Assembly (NCBI RefSeq): GCF_003427025.1
Contig: NZ_QVAI01000001.1
Location: 248,001 to 312,000, forward strand
Source of the DNA: Jiangella endophytica
GTDB lineage: Bacteria > Actinomycetota > Actinomycetes > Jiangellales > Jiangellaceae
DNA: 64,000 bases
Reading direction: 5' to 3'
Part shown: positions 1-7,344 of the stretch, in pieces
Layout: each line of letters starts with the position of its first letter
How positions within the stretch are numbered: the stretch's first letter is position 1
Translations under genes and position numbers: made by a program
Notes under the pieces: generated by a model
What the model was told of the DNA's origin: nothing
Database searches by the model: none
What the model saw: only the letters and a program-made list of their open reading frames with translations

Positions 1-317
1 TCACCGACCCGGGCTGGGCGGACACGACCGTCCTGTCCGGTGACGTCGCGGCGGCCGTCCGGGAGCTGAAGGCCAGGCCGGGAGGGGAGCTGCAGGTGCA
101 CGGCAGCGGCGTCCTGACGCGGTGGCTGCTCGAGAACGGCCTCGTCGACGAGCTGAATCTGCTCGTCGTCCCGGTGGTCGTCGGCCAGGGCACGCGGCTG
201 TTCCCCGACGCCGGCCCGGACGTCGCACTCGACCTGGTCGAGGCCCGCGCCTTCCCCAAGGGCATCATCCTCCAGGTCTACCGCCCGGCCGGACGCCCGC
301 GGTACGCAACCGGCTGA
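1..317 (+). CDS. Dihydrofolate reductase-family (RibD C-terminal) protein, 5' end outside window
   Basis: The window opens inside this gene; about 104 C-terminal residues are visible, read from base 3. The tail carries HGSGVLTRWLLENGLVDEL followed by a hydrophobic strand and GQGTRLFPD, the typical end of the RibD C-terminal/DHFR-like fold in which the last strands complete the NADPH-binding sheet. Actinomycetes have many stand-alone members with unknown substrates, so a riboflavin or folate role should not be assumed. It lies 68 bases before a YciI-family gene on the same strand; the two families are frequent neighbours, often with an ECF sigma factor, but none is visible here. Confidence 0.85.
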   Translation, partial: TDPGWADTTVLSGDVAAAVRELKARPGGELQVHGSGVLTRWLLENGLVDELNLLVVPVVVGQGTRLFPDAGPDVALDLVEARAFPKGIILQVYRPAGRPRYATG

Positions 318-385
318 CGTTTCGACGAGCCCGATCACGGCCGCCCACGAGGGGCGAGCCCCGTCACCACAGGAGATGACCCGCG

Positions 386-709
386 ATGCAGTACCTGGTT
401 TCCGTGATCGACGACAGGACCGGCTCGGCCACCCCGGACGAGATGACGGCGATCCACGCGTTCAACGAACGGATCCAGGCGGATGGCCACTGGGTCTTCG
501 CCGGCGGCCTCGGGGCGCCCAGCTCGGCCACCGTCATCGACAACCGCGGCGACGAGGCGCTGATCACCGACGGACCCTTCGTGGAGTCGAAGGAGTATCT
601 CGCCGGGTTCTGGGTCATGGAGGCGGCCGACCTCGACGAGGCGCTGAAGCTCGCCGCCGAGGGCTCGAGGGCCTGCAACCGCAGGGTCGAGGTGCGGCCG
701 TTCCTGTGA
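386..709 (+). CDS. YciI-family protein
   Basis: The 107-residue product is the usual length for a YciI/DGPF-domain protein, a small alpha-beta ferredoxin-like barrel of mostly unknown function, some members having dehydratase or hydrolase activity. It starts MQYLVSVIDD and contains the family's ALITDGPFVESKEYLAGFW stretch (residues about 54-72), including the DGPF signature. An AGGAG ribosome site at 371-375 precedes the ATG at 386. It follows the DHFR-like gene closely and is probably cotranscribed with it. The specific reaction cannot be inferred. Confidence 0.88.
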   Translation: MQYLVSVIDDRTGSATPDEMTAIHAFNERIQADGHWVFAGGLGAPSSATVIDNRGDEALITDGPFVESKEYLAGFWVMEAADLDEALKLAAEGSRACNRRVEVRPFL

Positions 710-719
710 GCACCTGACA

Positions 720-751
720 TTGACACTCGAACACCTGTTCGATAGTGTCAA
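720..751 (+). promoter_or_regulatory. SOS-type promoter with perfect LexA box
   Basis: A consensus -35 TTGACA (720-725) is separated by 17 bases from a -10 TAGTGT (743-748). Between and overlapping them, 727-742 reads TCGAAC-ACCT-GTTCGA, a perfect match to the actinobacterial LexA operator TCGAAC-N4-GTTCGA. The palindrome extends outward (TTGACACT at 720-727 against AGTGTCAA at 744-751). LexA bound here should block RNA polymerase. Downstream, 752-921 holds no convincing gene: an ATG at 754 opens only a 27-codon frame. The first good gene is the DUF4229 protein at 922. Confidence 0.75.
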
Positions 752-921
752 CCCATGGTCCTCCCGAACACCACACCGGCGGCCGGCTACGGGCAGCGGC
801 CGAGCCGCCCCTCCAGGCCACCACCCTCCCCGGGGTGATCGGCAGGGGCCGTCGCCCGGGCTTCCCCGACCCGCGGGCGGCGGCCCTGCCGATCGCTGGA
901 CGGCGTAGAATCCATCGCGTC

Positions 922-1215
922 ATGGCCGTTCTCCGTTACACACTGTTGCGCGCGCTGGTCTTCGCCATCGCGGTCGCGCTGCTCTGGCTCGTCGGGTTCC
1001 GCGGGCTGGTGCTCGTGGCGCTGGGTCTCGTCCTCTCGGGACTGGTCAGCTTCTTCGTGCTGCGTGGCAGCCGCGACCAGGTGTCCATCGCCTGGGATCG
1101 GCGTCTGCGCACCATCCGCGACCGCACCGCCGCCGAGGACGCCTGGGACGACGAGCAGCGCGCCCGGTCCGACGCGGAGACCAACCGTCCTGAAGGGCCG
1201 CCGCGCGAGGCGTGA
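922..1215 (+). CDS. DUF4229 small membrane protein
   Basis: The 97-residue protein has two closely spaced membrane segments (residues about 10-30 and 33-50), then a basic/acidic cytoplasmic tail rich in Arg, Asp and Glu. This is the layout of the actinobacterial DUF4229 family, often found beside menaquinone genes as here (menA-menE lie 700 bases away). Its role is unknown. The ATG at 922 is chosen because the hydrophobic segment starts directly behind it and a -10-like TAGAAT lies at 905-910; the frame is open further upstream but without a credible start. The upstream SOS-type promoter could also read into it. Confidence 0.75.
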   Translation: MAVLRYTLLRALVFAIAVALLWLVGFRGLVLVALGLVLSGLVSFFVLRGSRDQVSIAWDRRLRTIRDRTAAEDAWDDEQRARSDAETNRPEGPPREA

Positions 1216-1221
1216 CTCCGC

Positions 1222-1243
1222 CGCCCCCGATGCCTCGGGGGCG
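1222..1243 (+). terminator. Hairpin terminator after the DUF4229 gene
   Basis: Nine perfect base pairs (CGCCCCCGA at 1222-1230 with TCGGGGGCG at 1235-1243) close a 4-base loop, starting 7 bases after the stop codon. A second small hairpin follows at 1241-1256. There is no T-tract, which is usual for high-GC actinomycetes. Confidence 0.6.
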
Positions 1244-1289
1244 CCCTCGCGGGCGCGTGTGATCCAGCCGGGCTGGGTACGTCCGCGCC

Positions 1290-1520
1290 ATGACCGACGA
1301 TCGGCGCACGAAGCCCGGGGCCACGCCCGGTGAGGACCCGCGCGACATCGACCAGGAACGCCTCGGCGACGCCGCGCTCGACGAGATGAACGCCTACGAG
1401 GGCGTCGTCCATCAGCAGCCGGCCACCGGCGAACAGGGGCTCAGCTCCGATAGGCGGGGTCGTGACCTGCATGAACTCGACGACGCCGCCGACGTTCCCC
1501 AGCTCCGAGACGAGAGCTGA
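1290..1520 (+). CDS. Hypothetical small hydrophilic protein
   Basis: This is a 76-residue acidic protein (start MTDDRRTKPGATPGEDP) without membrane segments, cysteines or any motif I recognise. It is probably real because its composition is protein-like (few Arg/Pro runs, unlike shadow frames in this GC-rich DNA) and it occupies a gap between a terminator hairpin and a small gene on the same strand. No clear ribosome site precedes the ATG. Its function is unknown. Confidence 0.5.
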   Translation: MTDDRRTKPGATPGEDPRDIDQERLGDAALDEMNAYEGVVHQQPATGEQGLSSDRRGRDLHELDDAADVPQLRDES

Positions 1521-1532
1521 CCCATTCCTGAG

Positions 1533-1547
1533 AAAAAAATCTTGACA
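1533..1547 (+). promoter_or_regulatory. A-tract plus TTGACA upstream element
   Basis: A run of seven A (1533-1539) leads into TTGACA at 1542-1547. In DNA this GC-rich the combination looks like an UP element with a -35 box for the small gene at 1630. A convincing -10 at the normal spacing (about 1565-1570) is not visible, so this is only a partial promoter call. Confidence 0.35.
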
Positions 1548-1629
1548 GGGCGCGTCATGATCCGGTCGTCCCCCTGTCTTGTGGGTCAGATGGCGCCGCG
1601 AGGTGCCGTCCTCACACAGGAGGTTTCCC

Positions 1630-1803
1630 ATGATGACCGACGAATACGAGCGTGCCGCCGAAGACGCCAAGCAGGCCAAGCGCGGCCGGCACCGCGGCGC
1701 GAGCCAGTCGCTGCTGCAGGACCTGCGGGCGGCCATCGTCGCGCGGATCCCCGCCGAGGACCGCGGCTACAGCGGTCCCCGTCGCGCCCGCCGGCACGCC
1801 TGA
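1630..1803 (+). CDS. Hypothetical 57-residue basic protein
   Basis: A strong AGGAGG (1617-1623 region) lies 7 bases ahead of tandem ATG codons at 1630 and 1633, which fixes the start. The product begins MMTDEYERAAEDAKQAKRG and ends in an Arg-rich tail. It has an amphipathic helical N-terminal half and no recognisable domain. It resembles the many short actinomycete proteins of unknown role. It converges with menA, and a hairpin separates the two. The function is unknown; the strong ribosome site and the upstream TTGACA suggest it is well expressed. Confidence 0.6.
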   Translation: MMTDEYERAAEDAKQAKRGRHRGASQSLLQDLRAAIVARIPAEDRGYSGPRRARRHA

Positions 1804-1874
1804 GGTGCGGGCGGGAGCACCAACAGTGCCGAACGACCCGCGGACGGCCGCAGCCAGCGGTCCCGCCCGATCCC

Positions 1875-1895
1875 GAGCCGGCGAGCCGCCGGTTC
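1875..1895. terminator. Hairpin between converging small gene and menA
   Basis: GAGCCGGCG (1875-1883) pairs with CGCCGGTTC (1887-1895), with one G-T wobble and a 3-base loop. It lies in the 123-base gap between two convergent genes and could end transcription from both sides. Confidence 0.5.
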
Positions 1896-1926
1896 CCGAC
1901 ACCGGCCCGGCGCGTGGGCGAACCCC

Positions 1927-2802
1927 TCAGCCCACCGCCAGGCCGACCGTCAGCAGGACCGCGAAGACCAGCTCGGTCATGCCGGTCCGCTTCAGCACCG
2001 GGATGAGGTCTCGCCCGGTCGCCCGCCGGATCACCGGCAGGGCGGTCACCACGGCCAGTGGGGCGCACAGCAGCGTGAGGGCGCCCCACGGCCGTCCGGT
2101 GACGGCCAGCGCCGCCACGATCAGGAACGGCGCCGTCATCAGCAGTACGTAGAGCATCCGGCTGCGCTGCTCGCCGAGCGTCACCGCCAGCGTCCGCTTG
2201 CCGCTCACCGTGTCGGTGCCGATGTCGCGGATGTTGTTGACCAGCAGCAACGCGCATGCCAAGCAGCCGATGGCCACCGCCGACACCAGCGACGTCACCG
2301 TCAGCCGGTCGGCCTGCACATAGGTCGTCCCCGCCACGGCCACCAGGCCGAAGAACACGAACACCGAGATCTCGCCGAGCCCGCGGTAGCCGTACGGGTT
2401 GCGGCCGCCGGTGTAGTACCAGGCCGCCGCGATCGCGATCGCGCCGACGGCGAACAGCCACCAGTGCCCCGACCACGCCACCAGCGCCGCCCCGGACACG
2501 CCGGCCGCCACGAAGCTCCACAGCGCCGCCGCCTTCACCGCCGCCGGGCGCGCCGCGCCGGACCCGACCAGGCGGAACGGCCCGACGCGGTTCTCGTCGG
2601 TGCCACGGATGCCGTCGGAGTAGTCGTTCGCGTAGTTCACGCCGATCTGCAGCGCCAGCGCGACCACCAGCGCCAGCAGCGCCTTACCGAGGTGAGCGTC
2701 GTCGGCGGCTGCCGCGGCGCCCGTCCCCACCAGCACCGGCGCGACCGCGGCCGGCAGGGTCCGCGGGCGGGCGCCCTCGACCCACTGCCCGAGCGTCGCC
2801 AT
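1927..2802 (-). CDS. menA: 1,4-dihydroxy-2-naphthoate polyprenyltransferase MenA
   Basis: This membrane enzyme joins the polyprenyl tail to 1,4-dihydroxy-2-naphthoate to give demethylmenaquinone. The 291-residue protein has the UbiA fold, with about eight to nine hydrophobic helices. The first Asp-rich motif is NDYSD (residues 59-63, in NYANDYSDGIRGTDE) and the second lies in NNIRDIGTDTVSGKRTLAV; both bind Mg-diphosphate. GGRNPYGYRGLGEISVFVFFG is also characteristic of MenA. The ATG at 2802 overlaps the menE stop by one base (TGATG), so translation is probably coupled. The frame is open further upstream inside menE, but that part is menE in another frame. Confidence 0.96.
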   Translation of the reverse strand: MATLGQWVEGARPRTLPAAVAPVLVGTGAAAAADDAHLGKALLALVVALALQIGVNYANDYSDGIRGTDENRVGPFRLVGSGAARPAAVKAAALWSFVAAGVSGAALVAWSGHWWLFAVGAIAIAAAWYYTGGRNPYGYRGLGEISVFVFFGLVAVAGTTYVQADRLTVTSLVSAVAIGCLACALLLVNNIRDIGTDTVSGKRTLAVTLGEQRSRMLYVLLMTAPFLIVAALAVTGRPWGALTLLCAPLAVVTALPVIRRATGRDLIPVLKRTGMTELVFAVLLTVGLAVG

Positions 2803-4010
2803 CAGGCCTCCGCCAGTCCCAGCCGGGCCGCCAGCGCGCGGCGGTCGGTCTTCCCGCCCGGAAGGGTGGGCAGCGCATCGAGCACGTGCAGCTCCTTGGG
2901 TGCGTAGGCGACGGGGTGCCGCTCGCGGACATGGGCACGGACGGAGTCCAGCGACGGCGGCCGCGTGGCGTCGGCGGGCACGACGGCGACGACGACCCGC
3001 TCGCCCCACTCGGCGTCGGGGACGGCGACGCTGAGCGCCTCGGCGACCTCCGGATGCGACGCGACGGCGGCGTCGACGGCGGCCAGCGGGACGTTCTCGC
3101 CGCCGGACACCGCGACGTCGTCGGCGCGGCCGAGCACCGTCAGGCGGCCGCCGTCGTCCAGCGAGCCGAGGTCGGACGTCGTGAACCAGCCGTCGTTGAA
3201 CGCCGGCGCGAGGTCGGGGCGGAGCCGGTAGCCCGACGCCAGCATCGGACCGGCCAGCCGGATCCGTCCGTCGACGGCCAGCTCGACCCGCACGCCGTCC
3301 AGCGGCACGCCGTCGTAGACGCAGCCGCCGCAGGTCTCCGTCATGCCGTAGGTGGTGACGACCTCGATGCCGGCCTTGCGGGCGCGATCGAGCAGCGCGT
3401 CGTCGGCCGCGGCGCCGCCGACCAGCACGGCGTCGTACCCGGTGAGCGCGGCGAGCGGCGCTCGGCCCGCGTCGAGCAGCGTGCTCAGCTGCCGGGGGAC
3501 CAACGCGGTGTAGCGGCGTCCGCCGCCGGCGAAGACCTGGACGCTGGCGGCCGCGAACAGCTCCGGGTCGAACCCGTCGCTGAGGTCGACCGCGGCCGGC
3601 TCCGTCCCCGCGATCACGGACCTGGCCAGCACCATCAGCCCGGCGATGTGGGTGGCGGGCAGCGCGAGCAGCCAGCGCCCCGGCCCGCCGAGCCGCTCCA
3701 GGGTCGCCTCGGCGGACGCCCGGACGGCGGCGGCGCTCAGCAGCGCCCCCTTCGGCCGCCCCGTCGATCCCGACGTCGGCACGATGAACGCGACGTCGTC
3801 CTCCAGCGGCCGGCGCGGCGCGAACTCCGCCAGCAGCTCGTCGCGCACCGCGGCCGGTGACGAGGGCAGCGGCAGCAGCGCGTCGCCGCCGGTCAGCGCC
3901 GCCGCGACCGCGGGCAGCAGCCGCGGCACCACGGCGGGGCGCAGCGGCACCTCGACCGTGGTGAGGCTGCGGCGGCTCGACGGGCCGGGCGGCGGAGTCT
4001 GCGTCTGCAT
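2802..4010 (-). CDS. menE: o-succinylbenzoate--CoA ligase MenE
   Basis: This ANL-superfamily enzyme activates o-succinylbenzoate with ATP and CoA. In the 402-residue protein the phosphate-binding loop is PTSGSTGRPKGALLS (residues about 103-117), followed by TTYGMTETCGG, then GWFTTSDLG and GRADDVAVSGGENV, and the C-terminal catalytic lysine in LPTLPGGKTDRRAL. It is shorter than many MenE proteins because the N-terminal half is trimmed, as in mycobacterial and streptomycete versions. GGAGGT lies directly before the ATG at 4010. It is the first gene of the menE-menA pair. Confidence 0.94.
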   Translation of the reverse strand: MQTQTPPPGPSSRRSLTTVEVPLRPAVVPRLLPAVAAALTGGDALLPLPSSPAAVRDELLAEFAPRRPLEDDVAFIVPTSGSTGRPKGALLSAAAVRASAEATLERLGGPGRWLLALPATHIAGLMVLARSVIAGTEPAAVDLSDGFDPELFAAASVQVFAGGGRRYTALVPRQLSTLLDAGRAPLAALTGYDAVLVGGAAADDALLDRARKAGIEVVTTYGMTETCGGCVYDGVPLDGVRVELAVDGRIRLAGPMLASGYRLRPDLAPAFNDGWFTTSDLGSLDDGGRLTVLGRADDVAVSGGENVPLAAVDAAVASHPEVAEALSVAVPDAEWGERVVVAVVPADATRPPSLDSVRAHVRERHPVAYAPKELHVLDALPTLPGGKTDRRALAARLGLAEA

Positions 4011-4100
4011 GGCACCTCCACCCTAGAGGCCGAACGCCCTCCGTCCGGCGACGGCCCGGCGCCGGAATGCCATGTCCGGGGTGGGTGGAACACTTCCGGC

Positions 4101-5114
4101 ATGCCGCTGTTCCGCCGCGGATCGCGCGAGGTCGCGTCGCATCCCGTCACGGCGTTCTGGACCTGGTGGGCCGCCGAGGGCCATCGGATCAGCCCGCACG
4201 AGGTGTCGCCGCTCGCGGACGAGCTGACCCGGCTCGTGCGAGCGATCCAGCCCGATCTCACCTGGCACTTCGGCCGTGGCGCCCGCGCGACCCACCGGCT
4301 GACGGTCACGGCCGGTGGCGTCGCGGAGATCCGGCCGAGTGCCGAGCGCTGGTTCCGCGCCGCGCCCGCCGCCGACGCGACCTGGGAGTTCAGCCCCAGC
4401 CAGCAGGCCGACCCCGCCACCCTCGACAACGTCCTGGAGATCGGGGGCCGCCGGCTCGAGCTGGCGGCGACCGTCTTCAGCATCGAGCTCTCGGTCGACG
4501 AACTCCGGGTCCACGTCGGCGTACATCACCCGGAGTTCGGCGGTCTCCCGGAGGACGTCCGGGGTCAGATCAGCTTCCTGGTGCTCGACTGGCTGCTCGG
4601 TGAGGACGACGTCGAGCGCTGGCTCGGCCACGTCGAGCCGCTGCCGGCCGCTCCCGCCGTCGCGGAGTCCGGCGACGGTGTCAGGGCCGCGGTCGCCGAG
4701 ATCGCGGCCCGGCGCGACCCGGACACCTGGGTGCTCGGGCAGTGGCAGGACCGCGACGGCCTGCCCGGGTTGGCGATCTCCCGCCGCGGGCTGCGCTGGC
4801 TCGACCATCCCACGTTCGACCGGCATCAGGTCGTCACCGCCAGGTACGCCGCGCAGCCGAACGGACTGCCGGAGGACCCCGGCGCTCTCGACGGTCTGCG
4901 TGCGATCGAGTCGCAGCTCGAAGCCGCGCTCGGTAACCGCGGCATCTTCGTCGGTCACGAGTCGCACCGTGGCGTGCGGACCTTCCACGTCTACACCGAC
5001 GGCGAGGACCAGAACGCCGACGCGGCTCTGGCCGACTGGGTCGCGGCCCGAGGGCTCACCGTCGAGTCGCGACCCGACCCGGCCTGGTCGCAGGTGCGCC
5101 ACCTCACCGGCTGA
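4101..5114 (+). CDS. Conserved hypothetical protein with DUF695-like C-terminal half
   Basis: This 337-residue soluble protein carries many Trp and acidic residues. The C-terminal half (about 195-337: DTWVLGQWQDRDGLPGLAI, then GIFVGHESHRGVRTFHVYTDG) resembles DUF695 domains, small proteins of unknown function that pair a W-x-GQ strand with a later exposed HVYTD strand. The N-terminal half (MPLFRRGSREVASHPVTAFW) looks like a related helical/strand domain seen in stand-alone actinomycete proteins. It is transcribed away from menE and converges with menB. No enzyme motif is visible; the DUF695 call is moderate. Confidence 0.7.
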   Translation: MPLFRRGSREVASHPVTAFWTWWAAEGHRISPHEVSPLADELTRLVRAIQPDLTWHFGRGARATHRLTVTAGGVAEIRPSAERWFRAAPAADATWEFSPSQQADPATLDNVLEIGGRRLELAATVFSIELSVDELRVHVGVHHPEFGGLPEDVRGQISFLVLDWLLGEDDVERWLGHVEPLPAAPAVAESGDGVRAAVAEIAARRDPDTWVLGQWQDRDGLPGLAISRRGLRWLDHPTFDRHQVVTARYAAQPNGLPEDPGALDGLRAIESQLEAALGNRGIFVGHESHRGVRTFHVYTDGEDQNADAALADWVAARGLTVESRPDPAWSQVRHLTG

Positions 5115-5138
5115 GTCCGTCCGAGCGGCGCGATCGCC

Positions 5139-6059
5139 TCAGAAGTACCAGGGGAACCGGGACCAGTCGGGCGTCCGCTTCTCCAGGAACGCGTCGCGGC
5201 CCTCGACCGCCTCGTCGGTCATGTAGGCCAGCCGCGTCGCCTCGCCGGCGAAGACCTGCTGGCCGACCATGCCGTCGTCGATGGCGTTGAAGGCGAACTT
5301 GAGCATCCGCTGCGCCGTGGGGCTCTTGCCGTTGATCTTCGCCGCCCACTCCAGCGCGACGTTCTCGAGGTCGGCGTGCGGGACGACGGCGTTGACCATG
5401 CCCATGCGGTGCGCGTCGGCGGCCGAGTACTCGTCGCCGAGGAAGAAGATCTCGCGGGCGAACTTCTGGCCGACCTGCCGGGCCAGGTACGCCGAACCGA
5501 AGCCGCCGTCGAACGAGCCGACGTCGGCGTCGGTCTGCTTGAAGCGGGCGTGCTCGGCGCTGGCCAGGGTGAGGTCGCTGACGACGTGCAGGCTGTGCCC
5601 GCCACCGGCCGCCCAGCCCGGCACCACCGCGATGACCACCTTCGGCATGAACCGGATCAGCCGCTGCACCTCGAGGATGTGCAGCCGCCCCGCCCGCGCG
5701 GCGTTGACGGTCTCGGCGGTCTCGCCGCTGGCGTACTGGTAGCCGGAACGGCCGCGGATGCGCTGGTCGCCGCCGGAGCAGAAGGCCCACCCGCCGTCCT
5801 TCGGCGACGGCCCGTTGCCGGTCAGCAGCACGCAGCCGACGTCGGGTGTCATACGGGCGTGGTCGAGCGCGCGGTACAGCTCGTCGACGGTGTGGGGCCG
5901 GAACGCGTTGCGCACCTCGGGCCGGTCGAACGCGACCCGCACGGTGCCGCGGTCGCGCCCGTCCTCGACGTGGCGGTGGTACGTGATGTCGGTGAAGTCG
6001 AAGCCCTCGACAGGGCGCCAGCGGGACGGGTCGAACGGTGCGGTCGTCACGCCGATCAC
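5139..6059 (-). CDS. menB: 1,4-dihydroxy-2-naphthoyl-CoA synthase MenB
   Basis: This crotonase-fold enzyme cyclises o-succinylbenzoyl-CoA. The 306-residue protein is close to Mycobacterium MenB across its length, with GPSPKDGGWAFCSGGDQR and FKQTDADVGSFDGGFGSAYL. Asp177 and Asp184 match the two catalytic acids of the bicarbonate-independent class; E. coli-type MenB has Gly at the first site and needs bicarbonate. The C-terminus ends PDWSRFPWYF as in the family. The start is GTG at 6059 or GTG at 6050; the second lies 7 bases after a TAGCGT (-10-like), which would make a leaderless mRNA. It is separated from the other men genes by unrelated ones. Confidence 0.96.
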   Translation of the reverse strand: MIGVTTAPFDPSRWRPVEGFDFTDITYHRHVEDGRDRGTVRVAFDRPEVRNAFRPHTVDELYRALDHARMTPDVGCVLLTGNGPSPKDGGWAFCSGGDQRIRGRSGYQYASGETAETVNAARAGRLHILEVQRLIRFMPKVVIAVVPGWAAGGGHSLHVVSDLTLASAEHARFKQTDADVGSFDGGFGSAYLARQVGQKFAREIFFLGDEYSAADAHRMGMVNAVVPHADLENVALEWAAKINGKSPTAQRMLKFAFNAIDDGMVGQQVFAGEATRLAYMTDEAVEGRDAFLEKRTPDWSRFPWYF

Positions 6060-6157
6060 GCTAGCCGGTGCCTCTGTCCGGGCGCCCGGATAGGGTCGCG
6101 CCCGGATGCCGACCCGGGTCGTCGACCCGGGCGGGCCACAGGTGTTCGGGGGGAAGA

Positions 6158-7249
6158 ATGCGCAGGCCGGGCGTGCGGTGGTTACCTGCCGCCATCATGG
6201 TGGTCACGGCGACGGCGGCCTGCTCCAGCGGCGACGCGGAGCCGGAGGCGGTCGCCGCGACACCGACGCCGACGTCCACCATCGCGTCGGGCTCGTCAGG
6301 GGGCAACGTTCCGCCGCCGGTCACCCGCAGCCCCGAGTCGAACGTGGTGTTCCGGTGGGTGTCGGTGGTGGACGAGCTCAGCAGGTCGCGCGTGGCCCTC
6401 CCCGAGGGCGCGAAACCGATCGCGAACACCATCCCCCGGCCGGACGGTACGACCGTCACCACCCGTGGCTTCGTCTTCGAGCACGCCGACGGCGTCCTCG
6501 GATTCGAGCTGATCGACGACTTCGCCACGATGGACGACCTCGACAAGCTGGCCGAGTTTCTGGCCGCCAGCGTCGACGGCGCCGTCCGCACGACGGAGGA
6601 GGCCGACACCGGGCGCGAGCGTGGCATCGACGGCGAGATCTCCTACGGCGACAACCAGGTGATGCTGTTCCGGATCCTGGTGCAGGACAGCAACGGCGAC
6701 GTGTGGAGCGGCTTCGTCGGCGGCCCGGAGTCCGACCTGAGGCGGCTGGAGTCCGAGTTCAGCCGGCTCACCGGGTCGGTGGTGCTGCGCGGGTGGGCCG
6801 ACCCGGAGGCACCGCCCGCCGACCCGGTCGAGCCGGCGTCGTGGGTGGCGGTGGTGGACGAGCCCAGCGGCATCAGCGCCGACCTGCCGGGCGCGGTCGT
6901 CATGGAGGACCGCTCGGTCGAGGGCATGCCGCAGCGGGGGTACTTCCACGTCAGCGGCGTCGGCTTCCTCGTCGTCGACTACCCGTCGGACGACTACCCG
7001 CTCGACGCGGTCCTCTACGACATGGCGACGAGTCTCGGCGACGTGGTCGACAGCGTCGAGCCGGCCGAGGGCGCCGGTGACGAGGCCCTCGACGGCGTCC
7101 TCACCGACGGGGAGGGGTGGGTGTGGGCGTACCGGGCGATCGCGCTGGACGACCGGATCCTGCTGCTGCACGCCGTCGACACCGCCGAGAAGCTGACCGA
7201 CTCACAGGCGTCGGTGCAGCGGATGTCGGATTCCCTCACGGTCCCCTGA
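6158..7249 (+). CDS. Predicted lipoprotein with two related extracytoplasmic domains
   Basis: This is a 363-residue protein. A signal peptide (MRRPGVRWLPAAIMVVTATAAC) ends in a lipobox-like TAAC with Cys22 as the likely lipidated residue; the Thr at -3 is unusual, so lipidation is probable rather than certain. A Thr/Pro/Ser linker follows. The mature part looks internally duplicated: residues about 65-80 (FRWVSVVDELSRSRVALP) and 250-265 (SWVAVVDEPSGISADLP) open two similar domains of about 140-180 residues. No known family is recognised. GGGGGGAAG just before the ATG at 6158 fixes the start. It is divergent from menB, and a secreted sortase-like protein follows. Confidence 0.75.
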   Translation: MRRPGVRWLPAAIMVVTATAACSSGDAEPEAVAATPTPTSTIASGSSGGNVPPPVTRSPESNVVFRWVSVVDELSRSRVALPEGAKPIANTIPRPDGTTVTTRGFVFEHADGVLGFELIDDFATMDDLDKLAEFLAASVDGAVRTTEEADTGRERGIDGEISYGDNQVMLFRILVQDSNGDVWSGFVGGPESDLRRLESEFSRLTGSVVLRGWADPEAPPADPVEPASWVAVVDEPSGISADLPGAVVMEDRSVEGMPQRGYFHVSGVGFLVVDYPSDDYPLDAVLYDMATSLGDVVDSVEPAEGAGDEALDGVLTDGEGWVWAYRAIALDDRILLLHAVDTAEKLTDSQASVQRMSDSLTVP

Positions 7250-7344
7250 GAAAGAGGGAACGAACGGGCCGATTCGGTCGTCGAAGGGGTGTGGGAGGAC
7301 CGGGTCGGGGCCGACATGCGTCGGTGATCATGGAAAATAGGGGC

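Noticed and set aside
754-837. ATG at 754 as the SOS-regulated gene
   Set aside because: Only 27 codons, mostly Pro and Arg, with no homologue I recognise and no ribosome site; kept only as a note with the LexA box.
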